Below are positions 9,644-18,537 of a stretch of 64,000 nucleotides of DNA, piece after piece (position 1 is the stretch's first letter; every line of letters begins with the position of its first letter). The notes under the pieces are model-generated. The model had not been told where the DNA came from and searched no databases. It saw only the letters and a list, made by a program, of their open reading frames with translations. The stretch comes from Sinorhizobium meliloti (GTDB taxonomy: Bacteria > Pseudomonadota > Alphaproteobacteria > Rhizobiales > Rhizobiaceae), in contig NZ_CP141212.1 in assembly GCF_035610345.1 (NCBI RefSeq), positions 811,976-875,975 of the forward strand. The letters run 5' to 3'. The translations under genes were made by a program, and so were the position numbers.

Positions 9644-9660
9644 TCCGTTTCACTGCGTCC

Positions 9661-9687
9661 GCATTAACCAAACATCAAGGTTAATGC
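9661..9687. promoter_or_regulatory. Perfect 9-base inverted repeat GCATTAACC/GGTTAATGC
   Basis: Arms 9661-9669 and 9679-9687 flank a 9-base AT-rich loop, 18 bases after the kup stop and about 145 bases before the wall hydrolase start. It has no T-run. TTAACC half-sites resemble alphaproteobacterial CtrA boxes, but the spacing is not the canonical 7. It could be an operator or an mRNA 3' hairpin. Confidence 0.35.
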
Positions 9688-9830
9688 CGCATTTTCAAGG
9701 CTCAAGCGAAGCGGTCCCGGCGAGCCGGCCGGCCGCTTCCAAACCCTAGCGTCCTGCATGGAATCTTGTCGCTGGCTCATCGCCGGCTTGCGAGAGCGCG
9801 TGCTTGAGAAAGAGTTCCTGGAGCCGACCG

Positions 9831-11006
9831 GTGCGTAAGAGTTGGAAGTTGCGTGACAAGTTTCGGTTTTCGTTCTCGGCCTGGCGCGCCCCGGCGATCC
9901 TAGGCCTTGCCGTATTCCTGGGCTTTCCCTCGGCGGTCGCCTACTCGGACATTGCGACGTTTCTGTCCGGCATCAACCGCGGCGGCGAGCGTTGGCGCAC
10001 CTATCTCACTCCTTCGCCGGCCGGCTCTCTCCACGAAGTCGAGATGGTCTTCACGGACCCGATCACCACCGGTGCGCTCGACGGCGGCGCCGGCATGACC
10101 TTGCCAGAAGGCGGCCGCGTGGCGCTGACCGCCGAATCGAAACACCAGGGGACGCCGGACGAGGATCGCGTGACGCGGAAGCTGAAGAAGGGGCGAATCG
10201 TCGCGGTAACGCCGGTGACCCCGCCCAAGGACTTCAGCGCCGGGTCCATCCTTCAGCGCACGAGCTCGCTTATCGGCCCGGCCCTCGACGGCCCCGAGAA
10301 GATGGTCTTCGCCAAGCCGAAGATCAAAGGCAAGGAGATCGAGATCGCCACGGTCTTTTACCGCAAGACGCCGCCGAAGCCGGAACCGGGCCTCTCGCCG
10401 ATGCTGGCCAAGCTCGTCACCAACGACAAGCCCGACATTCTTGCGACTGCCTATGTCCGGCCCGAGCCGGACTATGCGCGTGAATCACCCTTCGATTCGA
10501 TCCTGCGGAACGACGAAAATGCAGGGCGCTTCATTCCGGATATCGCGCCCGACGATCATGCCTGGGCGGCAACGCCGCTGCCGCCCACCGTCTTCAGCAA
10601 GGAAGAGCAGACCTGTCTGGCCGAGGGAATCTATTTCGAGGCACGCAGCGAATCCGTCAAGGGCCAGGCCGCGGTGGCGCAGGTCATTCTCAATCGCGTC
10701 CGAAATCCGACCTACCCGAAGACGATCTGCGGCGTCGTCTACCAGAACAAGGCCTGGCGCAACCGCTGCCAGTTCTCTTTCGCCTGCGACATGATCCGCG
10801 ACCTGATCTATTCGCGATCGCACTGGAAGACGGCCAAGGAAGTCGCGCTGGCGGTTACCTCCGGAAGGATATGGCTGTCGGAAGTCGGCTCGGCGACCCA
10901 TTATCACGCCACCTATGTGAATCCCGCCTGGGCGAAGACGATGAAGCGGGTCGGCAAGATCGGACTGCACATCTTCTACAGAACCTATGGCGGCGGCTGG
11001 AGCTGA
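9831..11006 (+). CDS. SleB-type cell wall hydrolase, membrane-anchored or secreted
   Basis: 391 residues from GTG 9831, chosen for the GGAG site about 8 bases upstream; a TTG nine codons earlier lacks one. The N-terminus is basic and followed by a hydrophobic segment (APAILGLAVFLGFPSAVAY), a signal peptide or anchor. The middle is a low-similarity Pro/Lys-rich region. The C-terminal about 130 residues are a Hydrolase_2 (SleB/CwlJ) domain: CLAEGIYFEARSES with the catalytic Glu, VAQVILNRV, CGVVYQ, CQFSFACD and ATHYHATYVNP. Probable role is lytic cleavage of peptidoglycan in the periplasm. Confidence 0.88.
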   Translation: MRKSWKLRDKFRFSFSAWRAPAILGLAVFLGFPSAVAYSDIATFLSGINRGGERWRTYLTPSPAGSLHEVEMVFTDPITTGALDGGAGMTLPEGGRVALTAESKHQGTPDEDRVTRKLKKGRIVAVTPVTPPKDFSAGSILQRTSSLIGPALDGPEKMVFAKPKIKGKEIEIATVFYRKTPPKPEPGLSPMLAKLVTNDKPDILATAYVRPEPDYARESPFDSILRNDENAGRFIPDIAPDDHAWAATPLPPTVFSKEEQTCLAEGIYFEARSESVKGQAAVAQVILNRVRNPTYPKTICGVVYQNKAWRNRCQFSFACDMIRDLIYSRSHWKTAKEVALAVTSGRIWLSEVGSATHYHATYVNPAWAKTMKRVGKIGLHIFYRTYGGGWS

Positions 11007-11295
11007 CGGCGTGGCCGCCTCCGCGCCCCTGCCAGCCGCCGGAGCCGCGGGCGTGACCCCGCCGTTGGCGGCGATTCCCTCTGCACCTTTGTCGCAGCTT
11101 GCCGGATTTATTGCTAAGTCTCTGAATTAAAATAAGAATATTGTCCACGTCGAAGGTGCCCGCATGCCTTGACTATGCGGGTGCCTAAAACTATGTTGCG
11201 CGCGACTTCAAATGGGGCCGAAGCGTGGCTTGAACAGCGGCCGTTTGTATGACCGAGATCGCGTTCGACCGCGTGGGGGTGCAAAGGGGAGCCAT

Positions 11296-11655
11296 GTGAC
11301 GGAGAAGCCGGAAGAAAGTCTGGAAGCGCGGCTCAAGCGCCTCGGCGACGACATCAAGTCCAAGAAGCGGGCGGATGTCTCGGAAGGGGCGGATGGGCGC
11401 GCCGATGAAAGCCGCAAGGGGTACGCGGCGGCGATGAAGCTTTCGAGCGAATTCATCGCCGGCATCCTGGTCGGGGCGTTTCTGGGCTATCTTTTGGACC
11501 ACTTTGCGGGTACAGGGCCGTGGGGCATGATCGTCCTCCTGCTACTCGGCTTCTGTGCCGGCGTGTTGAACGTGCTGCGTTCCGCCGGTGTGGTGGCGAA
11601 GCCCGATGAGCGGAAGGGCGAGCCGGGCACGGACAAAGAGGATGGCGGCGTCTGA
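11296..11655 (+). CDS. atpI: ATP synthase protein I
   Basis: Small membrane protein that assists assembly of the ATP synthase c-ring, 119 residues. GTG 11296 is preferred because AAGGGGA lies about 6 bases upstream; the frame is open back to 11212 but without a ribosome site. A charged N-terminus (about 1-45) is followed by two transmembrane helices (FIAGILVGAFLGYLLDHF and MIVLLLLGFCAGVLNVL), the AtpI/Ncharge pattern. It is the first gene of the F0 operon, 60 bases before atpB. The 289-base region upstream (11007-11295) probably contains the operon promoter. Confidence 0.9.
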   Translation: MTEKPEESLEARLKRLGDDIKSKKRADVSEGADGRADESRKGYAAAMKLSSEFIAGILVGAFLGYLLDHFAGTGPWGMIVLLLLGFCAGVLNVLRSAGVVAKPDERKGEPGTDKEDGGV

Positions 11656-11715
11656 TACGTCGCCGGGAAGAACAGGATTTCCGCTCGCGGGCGGGCAAAA
11701 CGAAAGAGAAGCGCG

Positions 11716-12468
11716 GTGTCAAACGATCCGACCCACCAGTTCCTGGTCAACAAGATTGTCCCGATCGAGATTGGCGGAATTGACTTTTCCTTCACCAATG
11801 CGTCGCTGTTCATGGTCGCGACCGTGGGTGCGGCCGCGGGCTTCCTCTATCTGACGACGTCGCAGCGTGGGCTGATCCCGACGCGCATGCAGTCGGTTTC
11901 GGAAATGTCCTACGAATTCATCGCCTCGATGCTTCGCGAGGGCGCCGGCAGTCACGGGATGAAATTCTTCCCGATGGTCTTCTCGCTGTTCATGTTCATC
12001 CTGACGGCGAACCTGCTCGGCATGGTCCCCTATTTCTTCACCGTCACCAGCCAGATCATCGTCACCTTCGCGCTTGCGGTCTTCGTGATCGGCACCGTCC
12101 TTCTCTACGGCTTCTACAAGCACGGCTTCGGCTTCCTCAAGCTGTTCGTGCCGCAAGGCGTGCCGGGCGCGCTTCTGCCGCTTGTCGTCTCGATCGAAAT
12201 CATTTCGTTCCTTTCCCGTCCGATCAGCCTCTCGGTCCGTCTTTTCGCCAACATGCTGGCGGGCCACATCACGCTGAAGGTCTTCGCAGGCTTCGTCGCA
12301 TCGCTCAGCGCTTTTGGAGCGCTCGGCATCGGCGGCGCGATCCTGCCGCTCATCATGACCGTCGCCCTTACCGGTCTTGAATTCCTTGTCGCCTTCCTCC
12401 AGGCCTATGTCTTTGCGGTGCTGACCTGCATGTACCTCAACGATGCGGTCCACCCCGGAGGCCACTAA
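11716..12468 (+). CDS. atpB: ATP synthase F0 subunit a
   Basis: 250-residue membrane subunit that forms the proton half-channels against the c-ring. GTG start with an AGAAG-type site. Five to six hydrophobic helices are visible. The essential Arg is R175 in [14 protein letters not shown], and the C-terminal helix has [17 protein letters not shown]. Length and motif order are normal for alphaproteobacteria. It is second in the operon; atpE follows after 84 bases. Confidence 0.97.
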   Translation: MSNDPTHQFLVNKIVPIEIGGIDFSFTNASLFMVATVGAAAGFLYLTTSQRGLIPTRMQSVSEMSYEFIASMLREGAGSHGMKFFPMVFSLFMFILTANLLGMVPYFFTVTSQIIVTFALAVFVIGTVLLYGFYKHGFGFLKLFVPQGVPGALLPLVVSIEIISFLSRPISLSVRLFANMLAGHITLKVFAGFVASLSAFGALGIGGAILPLIMTVALTGLEFLVAFLQAYVFAVLTCMYLNDAVHPGGH

Positions 12469-12552
12469 GGAATAAACAGTCGCTGGTTTCCGGTCGGCTT
12501 GCCGCCGGAAGCGCAAATCCTAAGCCGCAACACCATTTCGAAGGAGTCAATC

Positions 12553-12780
12553 ATGGAAGCGGAAGCAGCAAAGTACATCGGTGCAGGTCTTGCATGCCTT
12601 GGTATGGCCGGCACGGCTCTCGGCCTCGGCAACATCTTCGGCAGCTACCTGTCCGGCGCTCTGCGCAATCCGTCGGCAGCTGACGGCCAGTTCGGCCGCC
12701 TCGTATTCGGCTTCGCCGTTACGGAAGCTCTGGGCATCTTCTCGCTGCTCATTGCACTCCTCCTCCTCTTCGCCGTCTGA
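12553..12780 (+). CDS. atpE: ATP synthase F0 subunit c
   Basis: 75-residue proteolipid of the rotor ring. It consists of two hydrophobic helices joined by the polar loop ALRNPSA (R38-N39-P40), with the proton-carrying Glu58 in [12 protein letters not shown] 12553 follows a strong AAGGAG. A 10-base-stem hairpin lies directly downstream (12797-12820), consistent with differential stability of the atpE message, because c is needed in about tenfold excess; this role is inference. Confidence 0.97.
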   Translation: MEAEAAKYIGAGLACLGMAGTALGLGNIFGSYLSGALRNPSAADGQFGRLVFGFAVTEALGIFSLLIALLLLFAV

Positions 12781-12796
12781 TATCGGCAGAAGTTTT

Positions 12797-12820
12797 GGCC
12801 GCGGCCGAAAGGCCGCGGCC
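12797..12820 (+). other. Intercistronic perfect stem-loop between atpE and atpF'
   Basis: GGCCGCGGCC-GAAA-GGCCGCGGCC: a perfect 10-base GC stem closed by a GNRA tetraloop, 17 bases after the atpE stop and 32 before the next start. There is no T-run, so it is not a classical terminator. Each arm is itself a palindrome. It is likely an RNA-stabilising or processing element. Confidence 0.75.
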
Positions 12821-12852
12821 GCGCATATTCTTGAGTGCACCTGGAGGTGAGC

Positions 12853-13467
12853 ATGTTTGTGACCGCGGCATACGCCCAGTCATCCACCACCGAAGGCGCC
12901 GAAGCACACGATGCCGCTGCGGCCGGTGAGGTGCACACCGAAACGGGTGTGGCCCACGAAGGCGAGCATGGCTCCGGCGTGTTCCCGCCCTTCGATTCGA
13001 CCCATTTCGCTTCGCAGCTTCTTTGGCTCGCGATTACGTTCGGGCTTTTCTATCTCCTGATGTCGAAAGTCATCATCCCCCGGATCGGCGGTATCCTCGA
13101 GACGCGCCATGACCGGATCGCTCAGGACCTCGACGAGGCATCTCGTCTGAAGGGCGAGGCCGATGCGGCCATCGCCGCCTACGAGCAGGAACTGGCAGGC
13201 GCAAGGGCAAAAGGCCATTCGATTGCGGACACCGCACGCGAAGCTGCCAAGACGAAGGCCAAGGCCGATCGCGACGGTGTCGAAGCCGAACTCGCGAAGA
13301 AGATTGCCGCCGCAGAGGCGCGCATTGGCGACATCAAGTCGAAAGCGCTTGCCGATGTCGGCGCCATCGCCGAGGAAACTGCAACGGCCGTGGTCAAGCA
13401 ATTGATCGGCGGAACCGTCACCAAGGCCGAGATCGCTGCGGCGTTCAAGGCTTCGGCCGGCAACTGA
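12853..13467 (+). CDS. atpF2: ATP synthase F0 subunit b' (b 2)
   Basis: 204-residue peripheral stalk subunit, the b' paralogue found in phototrophs and alphaproteobacteria. ATG 12853 follows GGAGGTGA. An acidic, His/Glu-rich N-terminal extension (about 1-55) precedes a single membrane helix ([21 protein letters not shown]). A long Ala/Lys/Glu-rich coiled coil then reaches the C-terminus. It is followed 13 bases later by atpF, with which it should form a b-b' heterodimer. Confidence 0.95.
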   Translation: MFVTAAYAQSSTTEGAEAHDAAAAGEVHTETGVAHEGEHGSGVFPPFDSTHFASQLLWLAITFGLFYLLMSKVIIPRIGGILETRHDRIAQDLDEASRLKGEADAAIAAYEQELAGARAKGHSIADTAREAAKTKAKADRDGVEAELAKKIAAAEARIGDIKSKALADVGAIAEETATAVVKQLIGGTVTKAEIAAAFKASAGN

Positions 13468-13480
13468 GGATAAGAGAACA

Positions 13481-13966
13481 ATGGCTCTTGATGCGACTTT
13501 CTATGCCCTCGTAGGCCTTATTCTCTTCTTTGCCCTCATCGCCTATCTCAAGGTTCCGGGCATGGTCGGCAAGGCACTCGACGCCCGCGCCGACAAGATC
13601 AGCAACGAACTGGCGGAAGCGAAGCGTCTGCGCGAGGAAGCGCAGAGCCTCGTTGCCGAATATCAGCGCAAGCGCAAGGATGCCGAGGCGGAAGCCGCGA
13701 GCATCGTCGCCGCTGCCCAGCGCGAAGCAGAGATGCTGACGGCGGAAGCAAGGCAGAAGACCGAAGAATATGTTGCGCGCCGCACGGCACTTTCCGAACA
13801 GAAGATCAAGCAGGCCGAAAGCGATGCGATCAATGCGGTTCGTGCTGCTGCCGTAGACCTGGCAATCAGCGCAGCCGAGAAAGTGATCGCGAGCAAGGCC
13901 GACGCAGGCGCTCAGGAGTCGCTCTTCAAGAAGGCGCTCGGCGAGGTCAAGTCGCGCCTGAACTGA
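13481..13966 (+). CDS. atpF: ATP synthase F0 subunit b
   Basis: 161-residue peripheral stalk subunit. An N-terminal membrane helix (ATFYALVGLILFFALIAYL) precedes a long charged coiled coil. It is last in the F0 operon and is followed 26 bases later by a strong terminator. The F1 genes are not in the window, as usual for alphaproteobacteria where F0 and F1 operons are separate. Confidence 0.96.
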   Translation: MALDATFYALVGLILFFALIAYLKVPGMVGKALDARADKISNELAEAKRLREEAQSLVAEYQRKRKDAEAEAASIVAAAQREAEMLTAEARQKTEEYVARRTALSEQKIKQAESDAINAVRAAAVDLAISAAEKVIASKADAGAQESLFKKALGEVKSRLN

Positions 13967-13992
13967 GAGTCGGTTCGACCGAGATTCAAGGG

Positions 13993-14014
13993 CCCCGCTT
14001 CGGCGGGGTTTTTT
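13993..14014 (+). terminator. Rho-independent terminator of the atpIBEF'F operon
   Basis: CCCCGC-TTCG-GCGGGG followed by six T. It is a short GC stem with a UUCG tetraloop, 26 bases after the atpF stop. Confidence 0.93.
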
Positions 14015-14204
14015 CGTTGCGCGCATGGGAGGTTGTCTCCGACATCCCCCGGTCGGGTTCAGCGGTTGTGATCGTGTCGACCAAGCCCTTGCCGGGAGGG
14101 ACGCTCATCCCTACAGCGTGGATCAGGGCGGCGGAGCCGCTTTGCGCGGCGCGGAAGAAAGCTTCCGGTTTACGCCCCCGATCAAAGGCCAGGGCCGGGG
14201 TCGA

Positions 14205-14855
14205 CTAGAGTTGTCGGAACGGGCGGAAGCTCATGCGGTGCAGGGAGCAGGGGCCGTGGCTTTCGATCGCGGTGCGATGCTTCACCGTCGCATAGCCCGC
14301 GTGATGGGCAAAGCCGTAGAGGGGAAAGGTTGCATCGGCCCGGGCCATCATCCGGTCGCGGGTGACTTTGGCAACGATCGATGCGGCGGCGATCGACACC
14401 GAGCGGCTGTCGCCTTTGACGATGGCCTTGGCGTGACAGGTAAGCCCGGGAGGGACGTCGCGGCCGTCGACGAGAACGATGCGGGCCGCCAGCTCCAGGC
14501 CATGAACGGCGCGGCGCATCGCATCGAGGCTGGCTTTCAGTATGTCGGTCGTATCGATGCGGGCCGACGAGGACGAGGCGATCGAGACCGTCGCCGTCGC
14601 CAGAATCTCCTCGAACAACGCCTCGCGCTGCTCCGCGCTCAAGAGCTTGCTATCGTTGAGGCCCGCCGGGATCGCCTCCGGATTGAGGATGACAGCCGCA
14701 GCGACGACAGGGCCCGCGAGCGGACCACGCCCGGCCTCGTCGGCGCCCGCCACCGGCCAGAGACCGTCGCGCTGCGCCGCGCGTTCGAACGCGAAATCCG
14801 GAACGGCCGGCGGAAGAGGGAAAAGAGGGGAATCGGGCTGTTTGCTGCGTGTCAT
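14205..14855 (-). CDS. rnhB: Ribonuclease HII
   Basis: 216-residue endonuclease that cleaves the RNA strand of RNA-DNA hybrids and nicks at embedded ribonucleotides. The signature [19 protein letters not shown] supplies the metal ligands D39 and E40, with D130 (VLVDGRD) and the later [12 protein letters not shown] block. The C-terminal [12 protein letters not shown] is typical. It is convergent with the atp operon; the 190-base gap (14015-14204) shows nothing else. The upstream radical SAM gene is on the same strand, about 190 bases away. Confidence 0.96.
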   Translation of the reverse strand: MTRSKQPDSPLFPLPPAVPDFAFERAAQRDGLWPVAGADEAGRGPLAGPVVAAAVILNPEAIPAGLNDSKLLSAEQREALFEEILATATVSIASSSSARIDTTDILKASLDAMRRAVHGLELAARIVLVDGRDVPPGLTCHAKAIVKGDSRSVSIAAASIVAKVTRDRMMARADATFPLYGFAHHAGYATVKHRTAIESHGPCSLHRMSFRPFRQL

Positions 14856-15042
14856 GCGGGCGACATTGGCATACTCGCCCGATTCCCTTCAAGCCCCCGG
14901 CTCGGTTTGCGGCGGTTGCCGGGGAAGACCAGCACCGCCCCCGAGGCAAAGGGCGGACACTGGAAGTTTTAAGGCACATCGGCGGTCGAGATCGCGACGA
15001 TTCTTCAATCTCCGGTGCGATGGCCTGTCGAAAAGGTCTGCC

Positions 15043-16200
15043 TCAAAGCAGCGACAGTTGAACCCCCATCCCGAGCGGCGGCACGAAGAGATCGCTGCGC
15101 AATTGCCGGCGCGTCAGATTGAGGCCGAGCCGCTTGGCGGCAAGCTCGAAACGACGGCCGATCTGCCAGGCGTAAGGTCCGCTGCCCTTCATTCGTTTAC
15201 CGAACTCGGCATCGTAATCCTTGCCGCCGCGCATGGAACGGATGAGCGACATGACATGCCGGTAGCGGTCCGGATAGTTTCTGAGAAGCCAATCACGGAA
15301 CAGGGGGCTCACCTCCAGCGGAAGCCGGAGGAGGACGTAGCTCGCATCCGACGCGCCGGCCGTCTTCGCCGAATCGAGCACGCGCTCGATCTCGTGGTCG
15401 TTCAGCGCCGGAATGATCGGCGCGACCAGAACGCCAGCGGGAATGCCTGCCTCGGAAATTGCGCGTAGCGCCTCCAGCCGCTTGGTGGGCGTCGACGCGC
15501 GCGGCTCCATGCTGCGCGCCAGTTTCCGGTCGAGCGTGGTTACGGAAATCCCGACCCGGGCAAGCCCCTTTTCCGCCATCGGCGCCAGCAAGTCGATGTC
15601 GCGCGTCACCATGGCCGATTTGGTAACGATCATGACCGGATGATTGGCGTCCTTGAGCACCTCCAGGATCTGGCGCATGATCCGCCATTCCTTTTCGATC
15701 GGCTGATAGGGATCGGTATTTGTGCCGATCGCGATCGGACGGAGCTTATAGTCCGGCTTCGCCAGTTCGCGCTCGAGAAGACGTGGCGCGTCCGGCTTGG
15801 CGAAGAGCTTGGCTTCGAAATCGAGCCCTGCCGAGAGCCCCATATAGGCGTGCGTAGGCCGCGCGAAGCAGTAGATGCAGCCGTGCTCGCAGCCACGATA
15901 GGGATTGATCGATCGGTCGAAAGATATATCGGGAGAATCGTTGCGCGTGATCGCGGTCTTCGGCTTTTCTATCTGGACCTCGGTCTTGAACGGCGGCAGC
16001 TCCTCGAGGGTTTGCCACCCGTCATCGAAGACTTCGCGCGTCATCGGCTCGAAGCGTCCGGAGATGTTGAGGGCGGCACCGCGGCCGCGCCGACGATCGA
16101 CGTCGATTCTGATGCCGGTTCCGGCGACGAGGGCCTCCGCCACATCCGCGCTGTTGCCTGGCGCATAGACGCCCTGCTTGAGTTGAGACAGATCGTTCAT
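15043..16200 (-). CDS. PA0069/SplB-like radical SAM protein
   Basis: 385 residues, start ATG 16200 after GGGAGG. The radical SAM cluster motif CEHGCIYC (C104, C108, C111) follows SINPYRGC, which is typical of the PA0069/Rv2578c family related to spore photoproduct lyase. Further blocks are TNTDPYQPIEKEW, VTKSAMVTRDIDLL and the C-terminal DLFVPPLGMGVQLSLL. The reaction is not established from sequence; a DNA-damage or nucleic-acid role is suggested by the SplB relationship and by the candidate LexA box 64 bases upstream. The first about 85 residues have no recognised domain. Confidence 0.85.
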   Translation of the reverse strand: MNDLSQLKQGVYAPGNSADVAEALVAGTGIRIDVDRRRGRGAALNISGRFEPMTREVFDDGWQTLEELPPFKTEVQIEKPKTAITRNDSPDISFDRSINPYRGCEHGCIYCFARPTHAYMGLSAGLDFEAKLFAKPDAPRLLERELAKPDYKLRPIAIGTNTDPYQPIEKEWRIMRQILEVLKDANHPVMIVTKSAMVTRDIDLLAPMAEKGLARVGISVTTLDRKLARSMEPRASTPTKRLEALRAISEAGIPAGVLVAPIIPALNDHEIERVLDSAKTAGASDASYVLLRLPLEVSPLFRDWLLRNYPDRYRHVMSLIRSMRGGKDYDAEFGKRMKGSGPYAWQIGRRFELAAKRLGLNLTRRQLRSDLFVPPLGMGVQLSLL

Positions 16201-16263
16201 CGAAACCTCCCGGAACCATGTTCGGTTCGCTTGGTGCTGATTATTTTCCTAGCGCAGAAGATG

Positions 16264-16278
16264 GAACAAATCAAGAAC
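16264..16278 (-). promoter_or_regulatory. Candidate LexA (SOS) box
   Basis: Read on the minus strand it is GTTC-TTGATTT-GTTC, an exact match to the alphaproteobacterial direct-repeat LexA site GTTC-N7-GTTC. It lies 64 bases upstream of the radical SAM start and about 100 bases upstream of the divergent glycosyltransferase. The site is short, so chance occurrence cannot be excluded. Confidence 0.5.
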
Positions 16279-16377
16279 AAATATTCAGCACACGTCCGGG
16301 GAAGGTCCGTGATCATCCCGCACCCTGTGCGGAACGGCGCTTGTAGCAATCTGCGCTGCGATGCGGTAGGAACGGCT

Positions 16378-16935
16378 ATGCTGACGGTCATCATGGAAAC
16401 GAAGGACAACGAAGCGGAGCTCGCACAGACGCTCTCGGCGCTCGTTGCCGGTGCGGTGGAAGGGCTCGTCAGCGATGTCATAATCCTGGACCACGGATCG
16501 ACCGACGGCTCTCCCAGGATCGCGGATGCGGCTGGCTGCCGCTTCTGCCTCGACTGGGATCTCGGCGATGTCCTTCGTTCGGCCCGCGGCGAGTGGCTGA
16601 TGCTGCTGGAGCCTGGTGCCCGCCCCATCGGTCGCTGGGTGGATGAATTGGCCGAATACGTCTCTTTGAACAGGAGCCCGGCGCAGTTTTCTCCCTCGCG
16701 AATCCATAAGCGCCCGCTTCTCAAGCGCCTGGCGCACAGGTCGCCGCCGCTGGAATCCGGATTTCTGATGCCGAAGGGTGATGCGGTCGCGGCTGCGCGC
16801 GGCAACATGCCGCTCAGCGGCCTTACGAGCGGACGAGCTGCCCGCAAACTTGCGACCGAGCTCGTCCCAGCCTGGGTCGCAATGGAGAACCGGTCGACCG
16901 GTGAACGGCATCGGACGCCTGATTCCAAGATGTGA
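16378..16935 (+). CDS. Small family 2-like glycosyltransferase
   Basis: 185 residues from ATG 16378, preceded by TAGGAA. It begins MLTVIMETKDNEAELAQTL, has the GT-A fold nucleotide region VIILDHGSTDGSPRIAD (about 38-54), and then RSARGEWLMLLEPGARP, which is the usual G.W...LDpDe region without an obvious DxD. It is much shorter than typical GT2 enzymes, so either a minimal transferase or one that has lost catalysis. It is divergent from the radical SAM gene and ends at a strong hairpin. Confidence 0.75.
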   Translation: MLTVIMETKDNEAELAQTLSALVAGAVEGLVSDVIILDHGSTDGSPRIADAAGCRFCLDWDLGDVLRSARGEWLMLLEPGARPIGRWVDELAEYVSLNRSPAQFSPSRIHKRPLLKRLAHRSPPLESGFLMPKGDAVAAARGNMPLSGLTSGRAARKLATELVPAWVAMENRSTGERHRTPDSKM

Positions 16936-16951
16936 GCTTGCGATAGGTTGT

Positions 16952-16989
16952 CCATTCGGGCCCGACCGAGGTGTCGGGGGCCCGAATGG
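16952..16989. terminator. Bidirectional hairpin between convergent genes
   Basis: CCATTCGGGCCC pairs perfectly with GGGCCCGAATGG, extended inside by GAC/GTC with a small bulge. It sits between the stop of the glycosyltransferase (16935) and the stop of the convergent hypothetical gene (17001). There is no long T-run on either side, so the termination efficiency is uncertain. Confidence 0.6.
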
Positions 16990-17000
16990 CATCGTTGTTG

Positions 17001-18080
17001 TCAGAGCGAGCGGACTGCAAGCGAGTTCAATTGCCAGGCCGAGTCGATCGAAATGTCGATGCTGACGTCATTGAGGAGTGCCCAGATGCGATCAGCCACG
17101 CCGACATAGATCCAGAGCTCGCGGCCAGCGGGGAAGGCCATCTCGGTGAAGAGGTTGATGATTCTTCGTTCCCCAGGAACGGCCTGGATTGAGGTGCCGG
17201 GGAAGCTCTCGCCATCGCCGCTGCAGTCGAGGCCCGAGGCGAACCACTGGTCGCTCACCTCGTTCGCCGGTTCGACATCCTCCCAGTTCCAGAACACAGC
17301 CAACACGAGGCGGCCGCGCGTCGTCGCGTGAAAGTCGGACCACCCGAACTCGTCGTAGGTCGAAATGTGATGGCGGCAGATGAGGGCCGACAGGTCGGCC
17401 TTGACTTGCAGTATCCCGGTGCGAAGCGTCTTGAACGGCACGAGATAGCCGTTCTCCCGATAGGCACAGAGAAGATCCACGTCGGAGGCATCGCTGTTGC
17501 GGGCGATCAGTTTCGATCCAAACCGGCCGGCACAGTCCAGATAGGAACTGTTCTCCACGATTGCTCCGTCGCCGGTTGCCTGATTCTGATCGAGTCTGTC
17601 CCAGCAACCTCCAAAGGGAGGGAGAAACAGCTTTTCCTTGTCCGGATCGGGCGCGACGTACACGATCGGTGGCTGTTTGAAGATGTCGGTCACGCTGCCG
17701 ACCACCGTTTCGTTGCGGTGGAAGGCTTCAGGGCTCTTCACCAACGCGCCGACGTCGCTATAGGCGCGCTTATGAAGCCGTTTGAGCGCGTTCAGATCAA
17801 GGTCGGCATTCCTGGCCTCCACGAACGACCTGTATCGAAGACCGGGGCCGCGCGGATCATCCCGCAAGCCCGACCTTGCAACATTCTTGATCCTGTCGCG
17901 CAGTTCAGGTGCAATGATATGCCGTCGCTGCTCCGCGAAGGACTGGCGCAATGCGTTCAGCCTGTCCACCGTTGCCTGCCATTCATCCTTCCGCCGCCTT
18001 TCGTAGAGCGCCCGCAGCCCCAGCGGAATCTCGGCCTCAGGCCAATCCGTTTTCGAATATGTATGCTCTGCCGTTCCCAT
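17001..18080 (-). CDS. Hypothetical protein, accessory
   Basis: 359 residues with a very strong ribosome site (GGAGGAGG) before ATG 18080. I do not recognise the family. It has no signal peptide or transmembrane helix. An N-terminal helical, Arg/Glu-rich part (about 20-110) is followed by a mixed region rich in Trp, Asp and Cys with a beta-like pattern (VYVAPDPDKEKLFLPPFGGC, LVLAVFWNWEDVEP, ELWIYVGVADRIWALL). It reads like two domains: an alpha-helical N-terminus and a beta-sandwich-like C-terminus. It sits between housekeeping genes with non-coding DNA on its 5' side, which suggests a strain-variable insertion. No function is proposed. Confidence 0.7.
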   Translation of the reverse strand: MGTAEHTYSKTDWPEAEIPLGLRALYERRRKDEWQATVDRLNALRQSFAEQRRHIIAPELRDRIKNVARSGLRDDPRGPGLRYRSFVEARNADLDLNALKRLHKRAYSDVGALVKSPEAFHRNETVVGSVTDIFKQPPIVYVAPDPDKEKLFLPPFGGCWDRLDQNQATGDGAIVENSSYLDCAGRFGSKLIARNSDASDVDLLCAYRENGYLVPFKTLRTGILQVKADLSALICRHHISTYDEFGWSDFHATTRGRLVLAVFWNWEDVEPANEVSDQWFASGLDCSGDGESFPGTSIQAVPGERRIINLFTEMAFPAGRELWIYVGVADRIWALLNDVSIDISIDSAWQLNSLAVRSL

Positions 18081-18537
18081 GACCTCCTCCTTACCCGCGC
18101 GGGGTCGCGGCGCGGAGCCTCGAGGGGCGCGCCTGCGTCGTTAGTGAAAACCGGGAAAAGGGGCTCCGAGGCGGTAAACAGGAATGGGGTTTCTCCGGCG
18201 ACGAGAAGCCGTCATATGCCGGTGGCAGCCCCGAGCTGAGCCTCTTCTCCGAAGCAAGAATGGGGCGTACCTTGCGGTACCCCCCAAAGTGGCTCTCAAA
18301 TGACCTTGTTTATGCAAATAATCGTCTGTGAAAATGTCTTGCCATGCAGGCCCACCGTTGCGAACGGGCAGCACGTCGTAGCCTTCTCTCTTTTCCCGAT
18401 ATTGCCCCAGAAAAGAGGCCGGACATTCGCTCGAAGCAATTAAACGGTGCTTGCCTTGCCCGCTTCGAGCCAAGCCGACGAAGGCAAACTAACGGGATTC
18501 TGGGCGCTGGGCTGTTCCAAACGGAACACGAATTTCG
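18081..18537. other. Intergenic region with small hairpins, no gene seen
   Basis: 457 bases, locally AT-richer than its surroundings (18290-18345). It contains a near-perfect hairpin GGGGCGTAC/GTACCCCCC (18265-18288 region) and a short palindrome TGTTCC-AAAC-GGAACA (18513-18528) just past the moaB stop. A 110-codon open frame on the minus strand (18141-18473) has no ribosome site or recognisable protein features and is not called. Confidence 0.5.

Noticed and set aside
12797..12820. Terminator ending the atp transcript after atpE
   Set aside because: There is no T-run, and the downstream genes need the same promoter; it is kept as an intercistronic structure instead.
18141..18473. 110-codon minus-strand frame upstream of the hypothetical gene at 17001
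   Set aside because: TTG start without a ribosome site and Arg-rich sequence without domain features; more likely chance in GC-rich DNA.
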